A stretch of 64,000 bases of DNA from Caldilineae bacterium (lineage in GTDB: Bacteria > Chloroflexota > Anaerolineae > Epilineales > Epilineaceae). The number at the start of each line of letters is the position of its first letter. Within the stretch, counting starts at the first letter, position 1. Where the stretch lies: the NCBI GenBank assembly GCA_020634625.1, contig JACKBJ010000020.1:5212-69211 (forward strand), read 5' to 3'. This document shows, one piece after another, positions 33,197 through 41,690 of this stretch. A model generated the notes under the pieces. It had not been told where the DNA came from. It did no database searches and worked only from the letters and a program-made list of their open reading frames with translations. The translations under genes and the position numbers were made by a program.

Positions 33197-33897
33197 GCCC
33201 GCCCGCGACCGGCCGCTGCCAGCCCTTCGAGCCGCCGGACATGCGGTCCGTGCCGCTCGCGATCGTGCATGCCGAGGCTTGCCTGGTCGTCGTCGACAAG
33301 CCGGCCGGCCTCCTGGCGGTCCCAGGTCGTGGGCCGGATCGCCAGGACAGCGTAACGGAACGCATCCGTACGGGCTTCCCCGAGGCGCGCGGCCCACTGA
33401 CGGTCCACCGTCTGGACATGGATACCTCGGGGCTGATGCTGGTTGCGCTGACGCCCCAGGCTCAACGGCGTCTGTCGATGGCCTTCGAGGCCCGCCGCGT
33501 CGACAAGCGTTATGTCGCGCTGCTGGATGGCGACGTGGTAGGCGACGCGGGTGAGCTGCGGCTGGCGACGCGGCTCGACCTGGAAAACCGTCCCCTTCAG
33601 GTCGTCGACCCGGTCCGGGGGCGGCTCGGTCACACCCGCTGGCAGCGGCTGGGCGTCGAGGTCGGACCGGAAGGCCGATCGGCGTGCCGCATCCGCTTCG
33701 AGCCCTTGACCGGACGCACGCATCAGCTGCGCCTCCACGCGGCGCACCCCGCCGGGCTGGGTCGCCCCATCCTGGGCGACCGCCTCTACGGCGATCCTGG
33801 CTCCGCGCCGCGCCTGATGCTGCACGCGACCCGGCTCGCCTTCGAGCACCCCGAGCACGGCAAACGCATGGAGCTGACCAGCCCCTGCCCATTCTGA
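33193..33897 (+). CDS. RluA-family RNA pseudouridine synthase
   Basis: A 234-residue synthase that isomerises uridine in rRNA or tRNA. The catalytic aspartate is Asp75 in TVHRLDMDTSGLM; LVVVDKPAGLLAVPG precedes it, and GRTHQLRLHAAH with PILGDRLYG follows, all RluA-family motifs. No S4 domain is present. The ATG at 33193 overlaps the preceding stop (ATGA). The uridine position modified cannot be predicted. The preceding gene encodes the domain usually fused to its N-terminus in related bacteria. Nineteen bases after the stop an omega-amidase-like gene begins. Confidence 0.93.
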   Translation: MSPPATGRCQPFEPPDMRSVPLAIVHAEACLVVVDKPAGLLAVPGRGPDRQDSVTERIRTGFPEARGPLTVHRLDMDTSGLMLVALTPQAQRRLSMAFEARRVDKRYVALLDGDVVGDAGELRLATRLDLENRPLQVVDPVRGRLGHTRWQRLGVEVGPEGRSACRIRFEPLTGRTHQLRLHAAHPAGLGRPILGDRLYGDPGSAPRLMLHATRLAFEHPEHGKRMELTSPCPF

Positions 33898-33915
33898 GAC
33901 CGGAGGAGGACCGCC

Positions 33916-34707
33916 ATGCTGCACGTTGCCGGACTGCAGACCGACATCGCGTGGGAAGCGCCCGAGCTCAACTTCTCGCGCGCCACTGCGCTGGCCGAGC
34001 GCGCCGCTGCCGCCGGCGCGCAGCTGCTGGTGCTGCCCGAGATGTTCGCCACCGGCTTCTCCATGGCGACGCCCGTGGTGACGCCCTTTGCCGAGGCGAC
34101 GCGCGAATTCCTAGGCGCGTTGGCGGTTCGCCTGGGCTGCTGGGTCCTGGCTGGCTACCCCGAGCCCGGCGATGGCGTCGCCACGGACTCGCGCGCCCGC
34201 AACGCCGCCTCCGTGTTCGACCCCCGCGGGGTCGAGCAGCTGCGCTACCACAAGGTCCACCCCTTCTCGCTGGCCGGCGAGGATCGCGTCTACGCCGGCG
34301 GCGACCGCATCGACAGCATCACGATCGAAGGGCTGCGCGTGACGCCGCTGATCTGCTACGACCTTCGCTTCGGCGAGATCTTCCGGGCTCGGGCCGAGAC
34401 GACCGACCTCTTCGTCGTCATCGCCAACTGGCCGGAGGCTCGGCGCGAACACTGGCGCATCCTCCTGCGGGCCAGGGCCATCGAGAACCAGGCCTGGCTG
34501 CTGGGCGTGAATCGGGTCGGCGAGGGCGACGGGCTGCGCTATGCCGGCGACACGATGCTGGTCGATCCGCTGGGAGACGTGCAGGCGTCGGCCGCGGGTC
34601 AGTCGGCGCTGATCTGTGCCAGGGTCGACCCGAGCCGCGTGGCCGAAGTCCGCGCCCGCTTCGGCTTCCTGGCCGACCGCCGGCCGTCGGTCTACCGCAG
34701 CTTGTGA
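33916..34707 (+). CDS. nitrilase-superfamily omega-amidase (YafV/NIT2-like)
   Basis: A 263-residue carbon-nitrogen hydrolase with a complete triad: Glu42 in LPEMFATGFSM, Lys113 in RYHKVHPFSLAGE and Cys147 in LICYDLRFGE. The FATGFSM and HPF..AGED elements match YafV and the human NIT2 omega-amidase group, which hydrolyse alpha-ketoglutaramate and ketosuccinamate. AGGAGGA lies seven bases before the ATG at 33916, one of the strongest ribosome sites in the window. With the aminotransferase at 30948 it can remove the toxic keto-amide produced by glutamine transamination. Convergent with the DUF1697 gene. Confidence 0.9.
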   Translation: MLHVAGLQTDIAWEAPELNFSRATALAERAAAAGAQLLVLPEMFATGFSMATPVVTPFAEATREFLGALAVRLGCWVLAGYPEPGDGVATDSRARNAASVFDPRGVEQLRYHKVHPFSLAGEDRVYAGGDRIDSITIEGLRVTPLICYDLRFGEIFRARAETTDLFVVIANWPEARREHWRILLRARAIENQAWLLGVNRVGEGDGLRYAGDTMLVDPLGDVQASAAGQSALICARVDPSRVAEVRARFGFLADRRPSVYRSL

Positions 34708-34747
34708 CGAGGCACGGCGGCACGACCACGCCCGCATCGGCGATCCC

Positions 34748-35299
34748 CTAGGACCCGGCCTCCGGCGCGGTCAGCGCAACCAGACGCGTCACCGTGTTCA
34801 GGTTGCGCACCGTGCCGACGGCATCGAGCTGCCGTTCCAGCCAGCCCAGAGTCAGCTTCGTGCGCGCGCTGCCTGCCGGGTAGTGGAGGTAGGCCTCGCT
34901 TCCGATGACGCTGACGCGGTCCGGGGGCGAAGGGTCCGGATCCAGTCGGGCGATCCGCTCGGGCGCCGGTGCCCGCTGAAAGAACGCGATGTGCAGCCGG
35001 CTCGGCTGGCTCTCGGCATCGGCGAAGGGATGGGTCGCGAGCGCGGTCGCCAGCTGGTCGTGACGCCGGACCACGACCGCGCTGCGCAGGCCGAAGCGGT
35101 CTTCGATCAGCGCGCTGAGCTGCTGCTCCAGCTGCTCGGGCGGGTGGTTCGGGCTGCGCAGCAGGACGTTCCCGCTCGCCAGGATGGTCGTGACGTCCCG
35201 ATAGCCCGCCTGCTCCAGGCAGGACCGCAGCGCGGCCATCTGCAAGGGTCGGCCGCCGACGTTGACGGCTCGCAGCAAGGCCGCGAGACGTGGGCTCAC
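34748..35299 (-). CDS. DUF1697 family protein
   Basis: A 183-residue cytoplasmic protein of the DUF1697 family, recognised by its start LAALLRAVNVGGRPLQMAALR, the TILASGNVLLRSP strand and the C-terminal TRNLNT-like segment (VRNLNTVTRLVAL). Structures in the family show a ferredoxin-like fold; no activity is established. GTG at 35299 overlaps the pepC stop by four bases (GTGA), so it is coupled to pepC at the end of the argH-argG-pepC unit. Confidence 0.88.
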   Translation of the reverse strand: MSPRLAALLRAVNVGGRPLQMAALRSCLEQAGYRDVTTILASGNVLLRSPNHPPEQLEQQLSALIEDRFGLRSAVVVRRHDQLATALATHPFADAESQPSRLHIAFFQRAPAPERIARLDPDPSPPDRVSVIGSEAYLHYPAGSARTKLTLGWLERQLDAVGTVRNLNTVTRLVALTAPEAGS

Positions 35300-36687
35300 G
35301 CCAGCGAGCCCATCGGGTCCCAGGCCGGCAGCCGGATCGGCTCCGCGTCCAGCGCGGCGCGCAGCGCGTCCGGCAGGCGATCGCGGTGCACGGCGATCTC
35401 CAGCATGTGCTCGTCGAACCAGGAGTCGTTCATGGCGTAGAAGCCCTTGCGGCCGCCGTCCTCACCCCAGCTGTTCTCGACCCGCCAGCGCCGAGGTCGA
35501 CCCTCGACCAGGTCGACGCCGGTGAAGAGCATGGCGTGGGTCATCATCGCATGCCCGTAGCGAAGGCGATCGGCCTTGTCGAGCTCGAAGTCGAAGCCGT
35601 AGACCGCTTCGTAGTCGAACAGGCGCGCATCCCAGAGCCCCAGGTCGCGACGCAGCATCTTGCCGACGTCGCAGCCGAACCAGACGGGTTCGCCCGACTG
35701 GATCACCTCCGAGGCCAAGGACTTCATCAGCGCGATCTCTCCGTTCAGGTAGACCACCGGCTCGCCACCCGCGACGTTGCCCAGATACTCGACCGTGAAG
35801 GTCCGCCCCATGGGGCTTTCGGGTCGCGGATCGTGAACCAGGCAGACGTAGTCCTCGATCGGCAGCGTCACGTAGCGCTCCGCGAAGGCTTGCGGCGTCA
35901 GCGAGCCGTCTCGATGAAAGGCGCCGTCCTTGTCGTTCCACTGCCAGTCGAAACGCTCCGGCGGCGTGCCCAGGTGGATCGAGAGCATTCGGTAGACCCG
36001 CTCGACCCGCGCGTCCTTGGCCGCCCGAAGCTCGACCGGGCTGGCGCCCTGGGCCTGCAGTGTCCGCAGCTCGCGCGCGCCGTCACGCAGGGTGTGGCAC
36101 AGCAGATCGTTCATGCGTCCGGTGTTCGACGAGCTCTCGGTCTCGGGCATCGCGGCCTGCGGAACGAGGCCGTGCTTGCGGACGAGGTTGACGAACATGT
36201 TCCACTGCCCGCCATCGTCGATCGGCCGATGCAACAGGTAGTGCAAGGTCCGGTCGTCGATCGGCCGCTCGGCCAGCTCGATCATCGCCTCGAGGAAGTA
36301 GTTGGCCTTCTCGAGCTTGTCCCAGAAGAGGAGATGGTTCTGGCTGAACTCGAAGGTCTCGAGCCGCATGGCCCGCATCGCGCCCGGCCGCAGCAGGTTC
36401 AGGCCGGCGAAGAGCCAGCAGCGACCGGAGCGCTTCTGGTTGGTGACCTTCCAGTCGTCCAGCAGGTTCGAATAGCTGTGATCCAGCTCCGTCACGACGG
36501 CCCGATCCAGCGCCACGTCGTCGAGCGGCGACTGGGTCACCGCGTTCTGCATCAGCCGATTCCGCGGCTCGGCGTCAAAGGCCATGCGGGCTGCGGCGAT
36601 CCGCTCGGGGGTCAAGGCACCCTCCGGGGCACGGGGTCCCTCGGGCGGCGCGAGCGTCGCTCGATCGGTTGGAGTCCGCGTCGTCAT
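35296..36687 (-). CDS. pepC: aminopeptidase C (bleomycin hydrolase family, C1B)
   Basis: A 463-residue papain-fold aminopeptidase. Catalytic residues are Cys90 in QKRSGRCWLFAGLN, His384 in MTHAMLFTG and Asn405 in VENSWGED. The family N-terminus (NAVTQSPLDD), and the C-terminus ending WDPMGSLA, where the last residues reach into the active site in homologues, are intact. Enzymes of this family form cytoplasmic hexamers that release N-terminal amino acids and can inactivate bleomycin. AAGGAG lies seven bases before the ATG. It follows argG by 48 bases, so peptide-derived amino acid recycling appears to be expressed with arginine synthesis. Confidence 0.95.
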   Translation of the reverse strand: MTTRTPTDRATLAPPEGPRAPEGALTPERIAAARMAFDAEPRNRLMQNAVTQSPLDDVALDRAVVTELDHSYSNLLDDWKVTNQKRSGRCWLFAGLNLLRPGAMRAMRLETFEFSQNHLLFWDKLEKANYFLEAMIELAERPIDDRTLHYLLHRPIDDGGQWNMFVNLVRKHGLVPQAAMPETESSSNTGRMNDLLCHTLRDGARELRTLQAQGASPVELRAAKDARVERVYRMLSIHLGTPPERFDWQWNDKDGAFHRDGSLTPQAFAERYVTLPIEDYVCLVHDPRPESPMGRTFTVEYLGNVAGGEPVVYLNGEIALMKSLASEVIQSGEPVWFGCDVGKMLRRDLGLWDARLFDYEAVYGFDFELDKADRLRYGHAMMTHAMLFTGVDLVEGRPRRWRVENSWGEDGGRKGFYAMNDSWFDEHMLEIAVHRDRLPDALRAALDAEPIRLPAWDPMGSLA

Positions 36688-36735
36688 CGTCCAGCTCCTT
36701 GGCTCGGCGGCGGCCCTGGCGAGGGCGCCGCCCGA

Positions 36736-38001
36736 TCAGTCGCGCTTGAATCGCGAGTAGTCCGGGGCCGCGTAGCGGGTCTTCCCGCCGTCGGTCATCT
36801 CCATCATGGCCTCGACCTTCATCTGCAGGCCGAACAGGTTGATGAAGCCACGGGCATCCGCCTGGTCGTAGACGTCGTCCTTGCCGAAGGTGGCGAAGTC
36901 CTCGCGATACAGGCTGCGCGGGCTCTTGCGTCCATCGACGATCACGTTGCCCTTGTAGAGCTTCAGGCGCACCGTCCCGGTGACATGCCGCTGGGTCTCG
37001 GCGATGAAGGCCTGCAGGCCCTCGCGCAGGGTGTGAAACCACTGACCGAAGTACACCATCTCGGCGTAGCGCGTGGCCAGCTGCTCCTTGAAGTGGGCGG
37101 TGTCGCGATCGAGGCACAGGGACTCCAGCTCGCGATGGGCGGCATAGAGCAAGGTGCCGCCCGGCGTCTCGTAGACTCCGCGCGACTTCATGCCAACCAG
37201 CCGGTTCTCGACGATGTCGATCCGGCCCACGCCGTGTCGCGCGCCGATCCCGTTGAGCCGCGCGATCAGCGCCGCCGGGGAGAGCGCCTCGCCGTCCACC
37301 CGCGTCGGGACGCCGCGCTCGAAGCTGATCTCCACCAGCTCGGGCGTATCGGGCGCGAGCTCAGGCGCCACCGTCCACTGATACATCGAAGGCTCGGGCG
37401 GCGTGTTGGGGTCCTCGAGCGTGCCGCCCTCGTGCGAGATGTGCCACAGGTTTCGGTCACGGCTGTACACCGAGGCTTCACGGCTCTCGATCGGCACCCC
37501 ATGTGCCTCGGCGTAGTCGAGCGCGTCCTCGCGCGAACGAATCTCCCACTCGCGCCAGGGCGCGATCACCGTCAGCGCCGGGTTGAGCGCCTTGTAGGTC
37601 AGCTCGAACCGCACCTGATCGTTGCCCTTGCCGGTACAGCCGTGCGCCACCGCGTCGGCGCCGATCGCCTCGGCCACCGACACCTGCCACTTGGCGATCA
37701 GCGGCCGAGCGATCGAGGTGCCCAGGAGGTACTGGCGCTCGTAGACCGCCCCGGACTGAAGCATCGGGAGGATGAAGTCCCGCGCGAACTCCTCGCGCAG
37801 GTCCTCGACGATGCAATCCGAGGCGCCACTGGCAAGGGCCTTGGCCGGAAGCGCATCGAGGGGCTCGTCCTGGCCCAGGTCCGCGCAGAAGCAGACCACC
37901 TCGCAGCCGTAGTTCTCGCGCAGCCAGGGCACGATCACCGAGGTGTCCAGACCGCCGGAATAGGCCAACACCACCTTGCTCGCACGTCGCTCTCCAGTCA
38001 T
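36736..38001 (-). CDS. argG: argininosuccinate synthase
   Basis: ArgG joins citrulline and aspartate with ATP to give argininosuccinate. The 421-residue protein has the P-loop-like AYSGGLDTSVIVPWL at residues about 13-27, then CTGKGNDQVRFE, GIGARHGVGRIDIVENRLVG and SRGVYETPGGTLL. GGAGGA lies five bases before the ATG at 38001, which selects this start over the in-frame ATG at 38046. It is 60 bases downstream of argH, in the order argH-argG, and probably shares the argH promoter. Confidence 0.97.
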   Translation of the reverse strand: MTGERRASKVVLAYSGGLDTSVIVPWLRENYGCEVVCFCADLGQDEPLDALPAKALASGASDCIVEDLREEFARDFILPMLQSGAVYERQYLLGTSIARPLIAKWQVSVAEAIGADAVAHGCTGKGNDQVRFELTYKALNPALTVIAPWREWEIRSREDALDYAEAHGVPIESREASVYSRDRNLWHISHEGGTLEDPNTPPEPSMYQWTVAPELAPDTPELVEISFERGVPTRVDGEALSPAALIARLNGIGARHGVGRIDIVENRLVGMKSRGVYETPGGTLLYAAHRELESLCLDRDTAHFKEQLATRYAEMVYFGQWFHTLREGLQAFIAETQRHVTGTVRLKLYKGNVIVDGRKSPRSLYREDFATFGKDDVYDQADARGFINLFGLQMKVEAMMEMTDGGKTRYAAPDYSRFKRD

Positions 38002-38061
38002 CGGGTTCCTCCGCGGTTCAGGGGCCGGTCGCGCCGTGCGCGCCATGGGATCGGTTCGGCA

Positions 38062-39438
38062 TCAGGACCGGGTCGCTTCCAGCCGTTCGCGCAAGGCGCC
38101 GAGCTGGGCACGAACACTGTCCATGCTGCCGCCACCGGGGGTACGCCGCCGAGCGACCGAGCCAGCGGGCTCGGCGAGCGCCAGGTCGGCGCCCTCGAAG
38201 AGCGGGTGCGCCGCCTCGAGCTCGGCCGGCTGCAGGTCGGCCGGGCTGCGTCCCTGGCCGACGAGGCGGGTGACCAGGGCACCGACGACGCCGTGCGCCT
38301 CGCGAAACGGCAGGCCGCGCATGACCAGGACCTCGGCCAGGTCCAAGGCCGTCACCCAGGGGCTGACCGCCGGCGGATGGAAGCGGGCGCTAGCGACCAT
38401 GCCCGACAATGCATCCAAGGCACCGGCCAGCGCATCGTCGGCCCGGAAGACCGCTGCCTTGTCCTCCTGCAGGTCTCGATTGTAGGTCAGCGGCAGGCCC
38501 TTCTGCAGCGCCAGCAATCCGCAGAGGTCACCGATCGTGCTGGCGGCCTTGCCGCGTGCCAGCTCGGCGATGTCGGGATTTTTCTTCTGGGGCAGCGCCG
38601 ACGACCCGGTCGTGTAGCGATCGGCGTAGCTGGCCCATCCAAAGGGCTCCGAGGCCCAGAGCACCAGCTCCTCGCCCAGCCGCGAGAGATGGACCATGGC
38701 CTGGGCACAGCAGAAGGCATACTCGCTGACGAAGTCGCGTGCCGCGACGGCGTCCATCGAGTTGTCGAAGATCGCCGCCATGCCCAGGTCCTCGGCGACC
38801 CGCCGTGGATCGAGCGGCAAGCCGCTGCCGCCGGCCGCGCCGGCCCCCAGGGGCGAAACGTCGATGCGCGCCCGCGCCTCGCGAAAGCGCTCCACATCGC
38901 GCAGCAGCATCCAGGCATGGGCCAGCAAGTGCTGGCCCAGGGGCACTGCCTGGGCCGGCTGTAGGTGGGTCAGGGCCGGCACGAGGACGTCGCCGGCAGC
39001 CTCGGCCTGATCGGCGAGCACCGCGGCAAGCCGTCGCAGGCCCAGCACACGACGATCGGCGGCTCGGCGGAGATAGAGTCGCAGGTCGAGGCAGACCTGG
39101 TCATTGCGCGAGCGACCGGTGTGCAGCTTGCCGGCCAGCGGGCCGATCCGCTCGCCCAGCCGGCGCTCGACCGCGCTGTGCACGTCCTCGTCGCCGGGCA
39201 GAATCCCGAAGTCGCCCCGCTCGGCCTCGCCCTGCAGGTCCGTCAGGCCGTCGAGCAAGCGGGCGACCTCGTCGGCGCTCAAGAGCCCGACGGCCCCCAG
39301 CATCCGCACGTGGGCCAGCGAACCCCGCAGATCGTCCAGCAACAGGCGTCGGTCGGCCGTATCCACGGTGAAGCGCCACAGGGCCTCGTCCGGCGGCTCT
39401 TCGAAGCGCCCACCCCACAACGTGCTGCCCTGGCTCAT
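38062..39438 (-). CDS. argH: argininosuccinate lyase
   Basis: ArgH splits argininosuccinate into arginine and fumarate, the last step of arginine synthesis. The 458-residue protein begins MSQGSTLWGGRFEEPPDEAL, has HTGRSRNDQVCLDLRLYLRR, HLQPAQAVPLGQHLLAHAW and the fumarase-superfamily signature GSSALPQKKNPD. GGGAGG nine bases upstream and the family N-terminus fix the start at 39438; the open frame continues to 39606 without support. A good promoter lies 31 bases upstream. Confidence 0.97.
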   Translation of the reverse strand: MSQGSTLWGGRFEEPPDEALWRFTVDTADRRLLLDDLRGSLAHVRMLGAVGLLSADEVARLLDGLTDLQGEAERGDFGILPGDEDVHSAVERRLGERIGPLAGKLHTGRSRNDQVCLDLRLYLRRAADRRVLGLRRLAAVLADQAEAAGDVLVPALTHLQPAQAVPLGQHLLAHAWMLLRDVERFREARARIDVSPLGAGAAGGSGLPLDPRRVAEDLGMAAIFDNSMDAVAARDFVSEYAFCCAQAMVHLSRLGEELVLWASEPFGWASYADRYTTGSSALPQKKNPDIAELARGKAASTIGDLCGLLALQKGLPLTYNRDLQEDKAAVFRADDALAGALDALSGMVASARFHPPAVSPWVTALDLAEVLVMRGLPFREAHGVVGALVTRLVGQGRSPADLQPAELEAAHPLFEGADLALAEPAGSVARRRTPGGGSMDSVRAQLGALRERLEATRS

Positions 39439-39468
39439 CGCAACGCGCCTCCCAGTTCGAAGCGATCG

Positions 39469-39497
39469 ATTATCGGCCGACCCGGCTTCGTGCGCAA
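39469..39497 (-). promoter_or_regulatory. sigma70-type promoter of the argH-argG operon
   Basis: On the minus strand TTGCGC (39497-39492) and GATAAT (39474-39469) are separated by 17 bases. The start would be near 39462, leaving a 24-base leader before argH. TTGCGC is also the -35 of the promoter at 61156. No ARG-box-like palindrome was recognised. Confidence 0.6.
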
Positions 39498-39559
39498 GCC
39501 AGCGGCGGGTGCAACGTCCTTCGCGAAGCGCAGCCCATCGCTCGCGCAACCCGAATCGA

Positions 39560-40837
39560 TCACGGCTGCTGCCGACCCGGCTCCAACCAGGCCGCGAACC
39601 CACCACTGTGCGCCAGGCGCAGGCAATCGGGCTCCTGGGCGCGCCGTGCGCCCAGTCGCAGCCGCACCCGACCGGATGGCCAGCCCATCGTCGGTGCGAT
39701 CCCTGCGATGAGGGACTGGCCCACCAGCCCCATCGTCACGCGCGCGTTGATCTCGCCGAGCGGCTGCATGCGAACCCGTCCATCCGGGTCGCGGTAGCGC
39801 CAGGCATCCACACCGAAGGCGCCCCGATAGCCGATACCCGCCAGGGCGACGCCGGCGACCTCGAAGGCGGTCCGGATGGTGGAGACCGCGGGGTCAGGCA
39901 GCCCCAGCGCTCGCCCGGCCGCTTCGATCGAAGCGGCACCCTGCGCGAGCTCCAGGCCCTGGAAGCGGCCGAAGGGATCGGTCAGCTGCCGGTGCAGGCC
40001 GATCGGCCAGGGGCCGGCCCGATCGACCAGGCCGACCATGCCCCAGTCGTCCAGGCGCGTCATCCACGGCTCGAAGCGCAGGCTGCCCTGCCAGCGCAGC
40101 AGCTCGACGCACCGGCGCCGCGCTCCAGGCTCCGCCAGGTGTGCCCCCCGGCCGTGGACCCGGTCACGGCCGGCGGCCGAGAGCGGCGTCTTCAAGACCC
40201 AGCGCTGCTCCGGCGCCGACGCAGCGCCGCCCGCCGCCAGATGCCGCTCGATCGCCTCGAAGCTGTCGAGCATCCTGGCCCCGGGCAGGGCCCAGCCATG
40301 TTCCTGCGCCATGCGCAGCGAAAGTCCACGGTGGTTCGCCCGGGCTGCCGTGTCGGGGTCCGGCGGGAACAGGTCCAGCAGCGTCGCCCCCAGCTGACGC
40401 GGGTCGGTCGCTCGAGGCTCGCGAACCGAGGGCTCGGGCGCAGGATGCGCTCCGTCCGCGTCGGGCCCCGTCGCGCGCGCCGCTGCGCTCGGCGGCACCC
40501 CGCACCGCTGGCGCAACGCGGCAAGCGCCGGCGTCTCGCCCCAGCCGAGCACCGATCCGGTTCCCGGGACCTGCCCCAGCGGGCCACCGACCAGTGCCGG
40601 CCGCGGCAGCCCGACCCCATCATCGAGCGCCGACTCGTCCAGCGGCGCGGCCAGCCAGAGCCTGTCCTCCGGGCCGGTGGCCAGACCGCGCATCAGGCTG
40701 CCGGCGATCGCTGCGGCGTTGCGCGCGGCGACCGAGAGCGGCACCGGTCGTGGTGCCGACGCCGACGACGGTCCCGAGCTCGGCCAGGCCGAAGCCCAGT
40801 CGGCCTCGCAGTCGAGATTCGCGACCAGCAGCGTCAT
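39560..40837 (-). CDS. ATP-grasp-like protein of unknown function
   Basis: A 425-residue protein with features of ATP-grasp ligases in its second half: WVLKTPLSAAGRDRVHGRG (about residues 215-235, nucleotide-binding lysine and glycine loop), GYRGAFGVDAWRY and MQPLGEINARVTMGLVG (metal-binding Glu/Asn). The first 160 residues are Ala/Pro-rich and not recognised. ATP-grasp enzymes form amide or thioester bonds via acyl phosphates; the substrate here is unknown. It starts 19 bases after the DUF455 ferritin-like gene. The two families are in my recollection often adjacent, which a genome-context search could test. Low-confidence as to activity. Confidence 0.65.
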   Translation of the reverse strand: MTLLVANLDCEADWASAWPSSGPSSASAPRPVPLSVAARNAAAIAGSLMRGLATGPEDRLWLAAPLDESALDDGVGLPRPALVGGPLGQVPGTGSVLGWGETPALAALRQRCGVPPSAAARATGPDADGAHPAPEPSVREPRATDPRQLGATLLDLFPPDPDTAARANHRGLSLRMAQEHGWALPGARMLDSFEAIERHLAAGGAASAPEQRWVLKTPLSAAGRDRVHGRGAHLAEPGARRRCVELLRWQGSLRFEPWMTRLDDWGMVGLVDRAGPWPIGLHRQLTDPFGRFQGLELAQGAASIEAAGRALGLPDPAVSTIRTAFEVAGVALAGIGYRGAFGVDAWRYRDPDGRVRMQPLGEINARVTMGLVGQSLIAGIAPTMGWPSGRVRLRLGARRAQEPDCLRLAHSGGFAAWLEPGRQQP

Positions 40838-40856
40838 CGGCGCCCCCGGCCCGGGC

Positions 40857-41678
40857 TCAAGGCTCGCGACGCCGACGCGCCTCCGGAGAACGATCGATCT
40901 CGTGCGCCTCGAGCAGGCGGATGAACTCGGGATCCAGACCGGCGGCCAGCCGGCCGCTTCGATGGAAGGTCTTGCCGCGCGCCAGCTCGGGGCGCAGCGG
41001 CCAGTCGACGTGGTCGCAGTAGGCCTGCCACATCGACCGATCCGCCGGCTTCAGACGTCCCAGCCACTCCCAGCCGAAGCGCACGTGCCGCTGCTCGTCC
41101 ACGTGCACCTTGTCGATGACCGCGGCGCTGGCCGGGTCGCCGGCCAGCCGTGCCGCGGCCGCGTAGTCGATGGTGTGGTCGAGGTTGGCGTTCTCGAAGG
41201 TCAGCGCCATGGCGCAGGCGAAACGAAGCGGGCTGGTCAAGGTGTCCAGCTTGTTCCAGAAGTAGCCGGTGACCGGCAGGCTGCCGAAGGGCAGCCCCAA
41301 CGCCGCGCAACGCGAGACATACATGCGCGTGTGCCGCTGCTCGTCGCCCAGAATGGTCAACAGGTCCTGCCGAAACGCCGGCGGCGCCTCGGGAAAGGCC
41401 AACAGCGCCCAGGCGTAGAGCTCGGCCGCCTGCAGCTCGTGATTGGCCATCGCATGGAGGATCCTCGCGCGTTGCGCTGGATCGGTCATGCCCTCGATCG
41501 ATGGCGTGCGCGGTGCGACGCGCGCCGGGACGATGCGCAGCTGCGCCGGACGGTTGGGCAGAACCGGAAGGCGCCGGGGCCGCGGATCCCGATCGACCAG
41601 ATCGCGCGGCGCCGGCGCCAGCTTCGCTTCCAGGGTCCGGCCGAGCACGACCTGCTCGGCGAAGGCACGGACCTCCAA
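40857..41678 (-). CDS. DUF455 ferritin-like protein
   Basis: A 273-residue ferritin-like helical protein of the DUF455 family. Carboxylate/His iron-binding elements are visible: ANHELQAAELYAWALLAFP, LGDEQRHTRMYVSRC, FENANLDHTIDYA and VHVDEQRHVRFGWEWL, giving two ExxH-type pairs suited to a di-iron site. The start is TTG at 41678, because family members begin MELREFAE-like and no ATG is near; the ribosome site is weak, so it may depend on coupling to the HEAT gene 12 bases upstream. Its reaction is unknown. It forms a unit with the HEAT and ATP-grasp-like genes. Confidence 0.82.
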   Translation of the reverse strand: MEVRAFAEQVVLGRTLEAKLAPAPRDLVDRDPRPRRLPVLPNRPAQLRIVPARVAPRTPSIEGMTDPAQRARILHAMANHELQAAELYAWALLAFPEAPPAFRQDLLTILGDEQRHTRMYVSRCAALGLPFGSLPVTGYFWNKLDTLTSPLRFACAMALTFENANLDHTIDYAAAARLAGDPASAAVIDKVHVDEQRHVRFGWEWLGRLKPADRSMWQAYCDHVDWPLRPELARGKTFHRSGRLAAGLDPEFIRLLEAHEIDRSPEARRRREP

Positions 41679-41690
41679 GGTCCGATTCGC

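Noticed and set aside
35290..38964. Plus-strand open frame of 1224 codons
   Set aside because: It lies antisense to pepC, argG and argH, whose protein motifs are intact. It is a by-product of high GC content.
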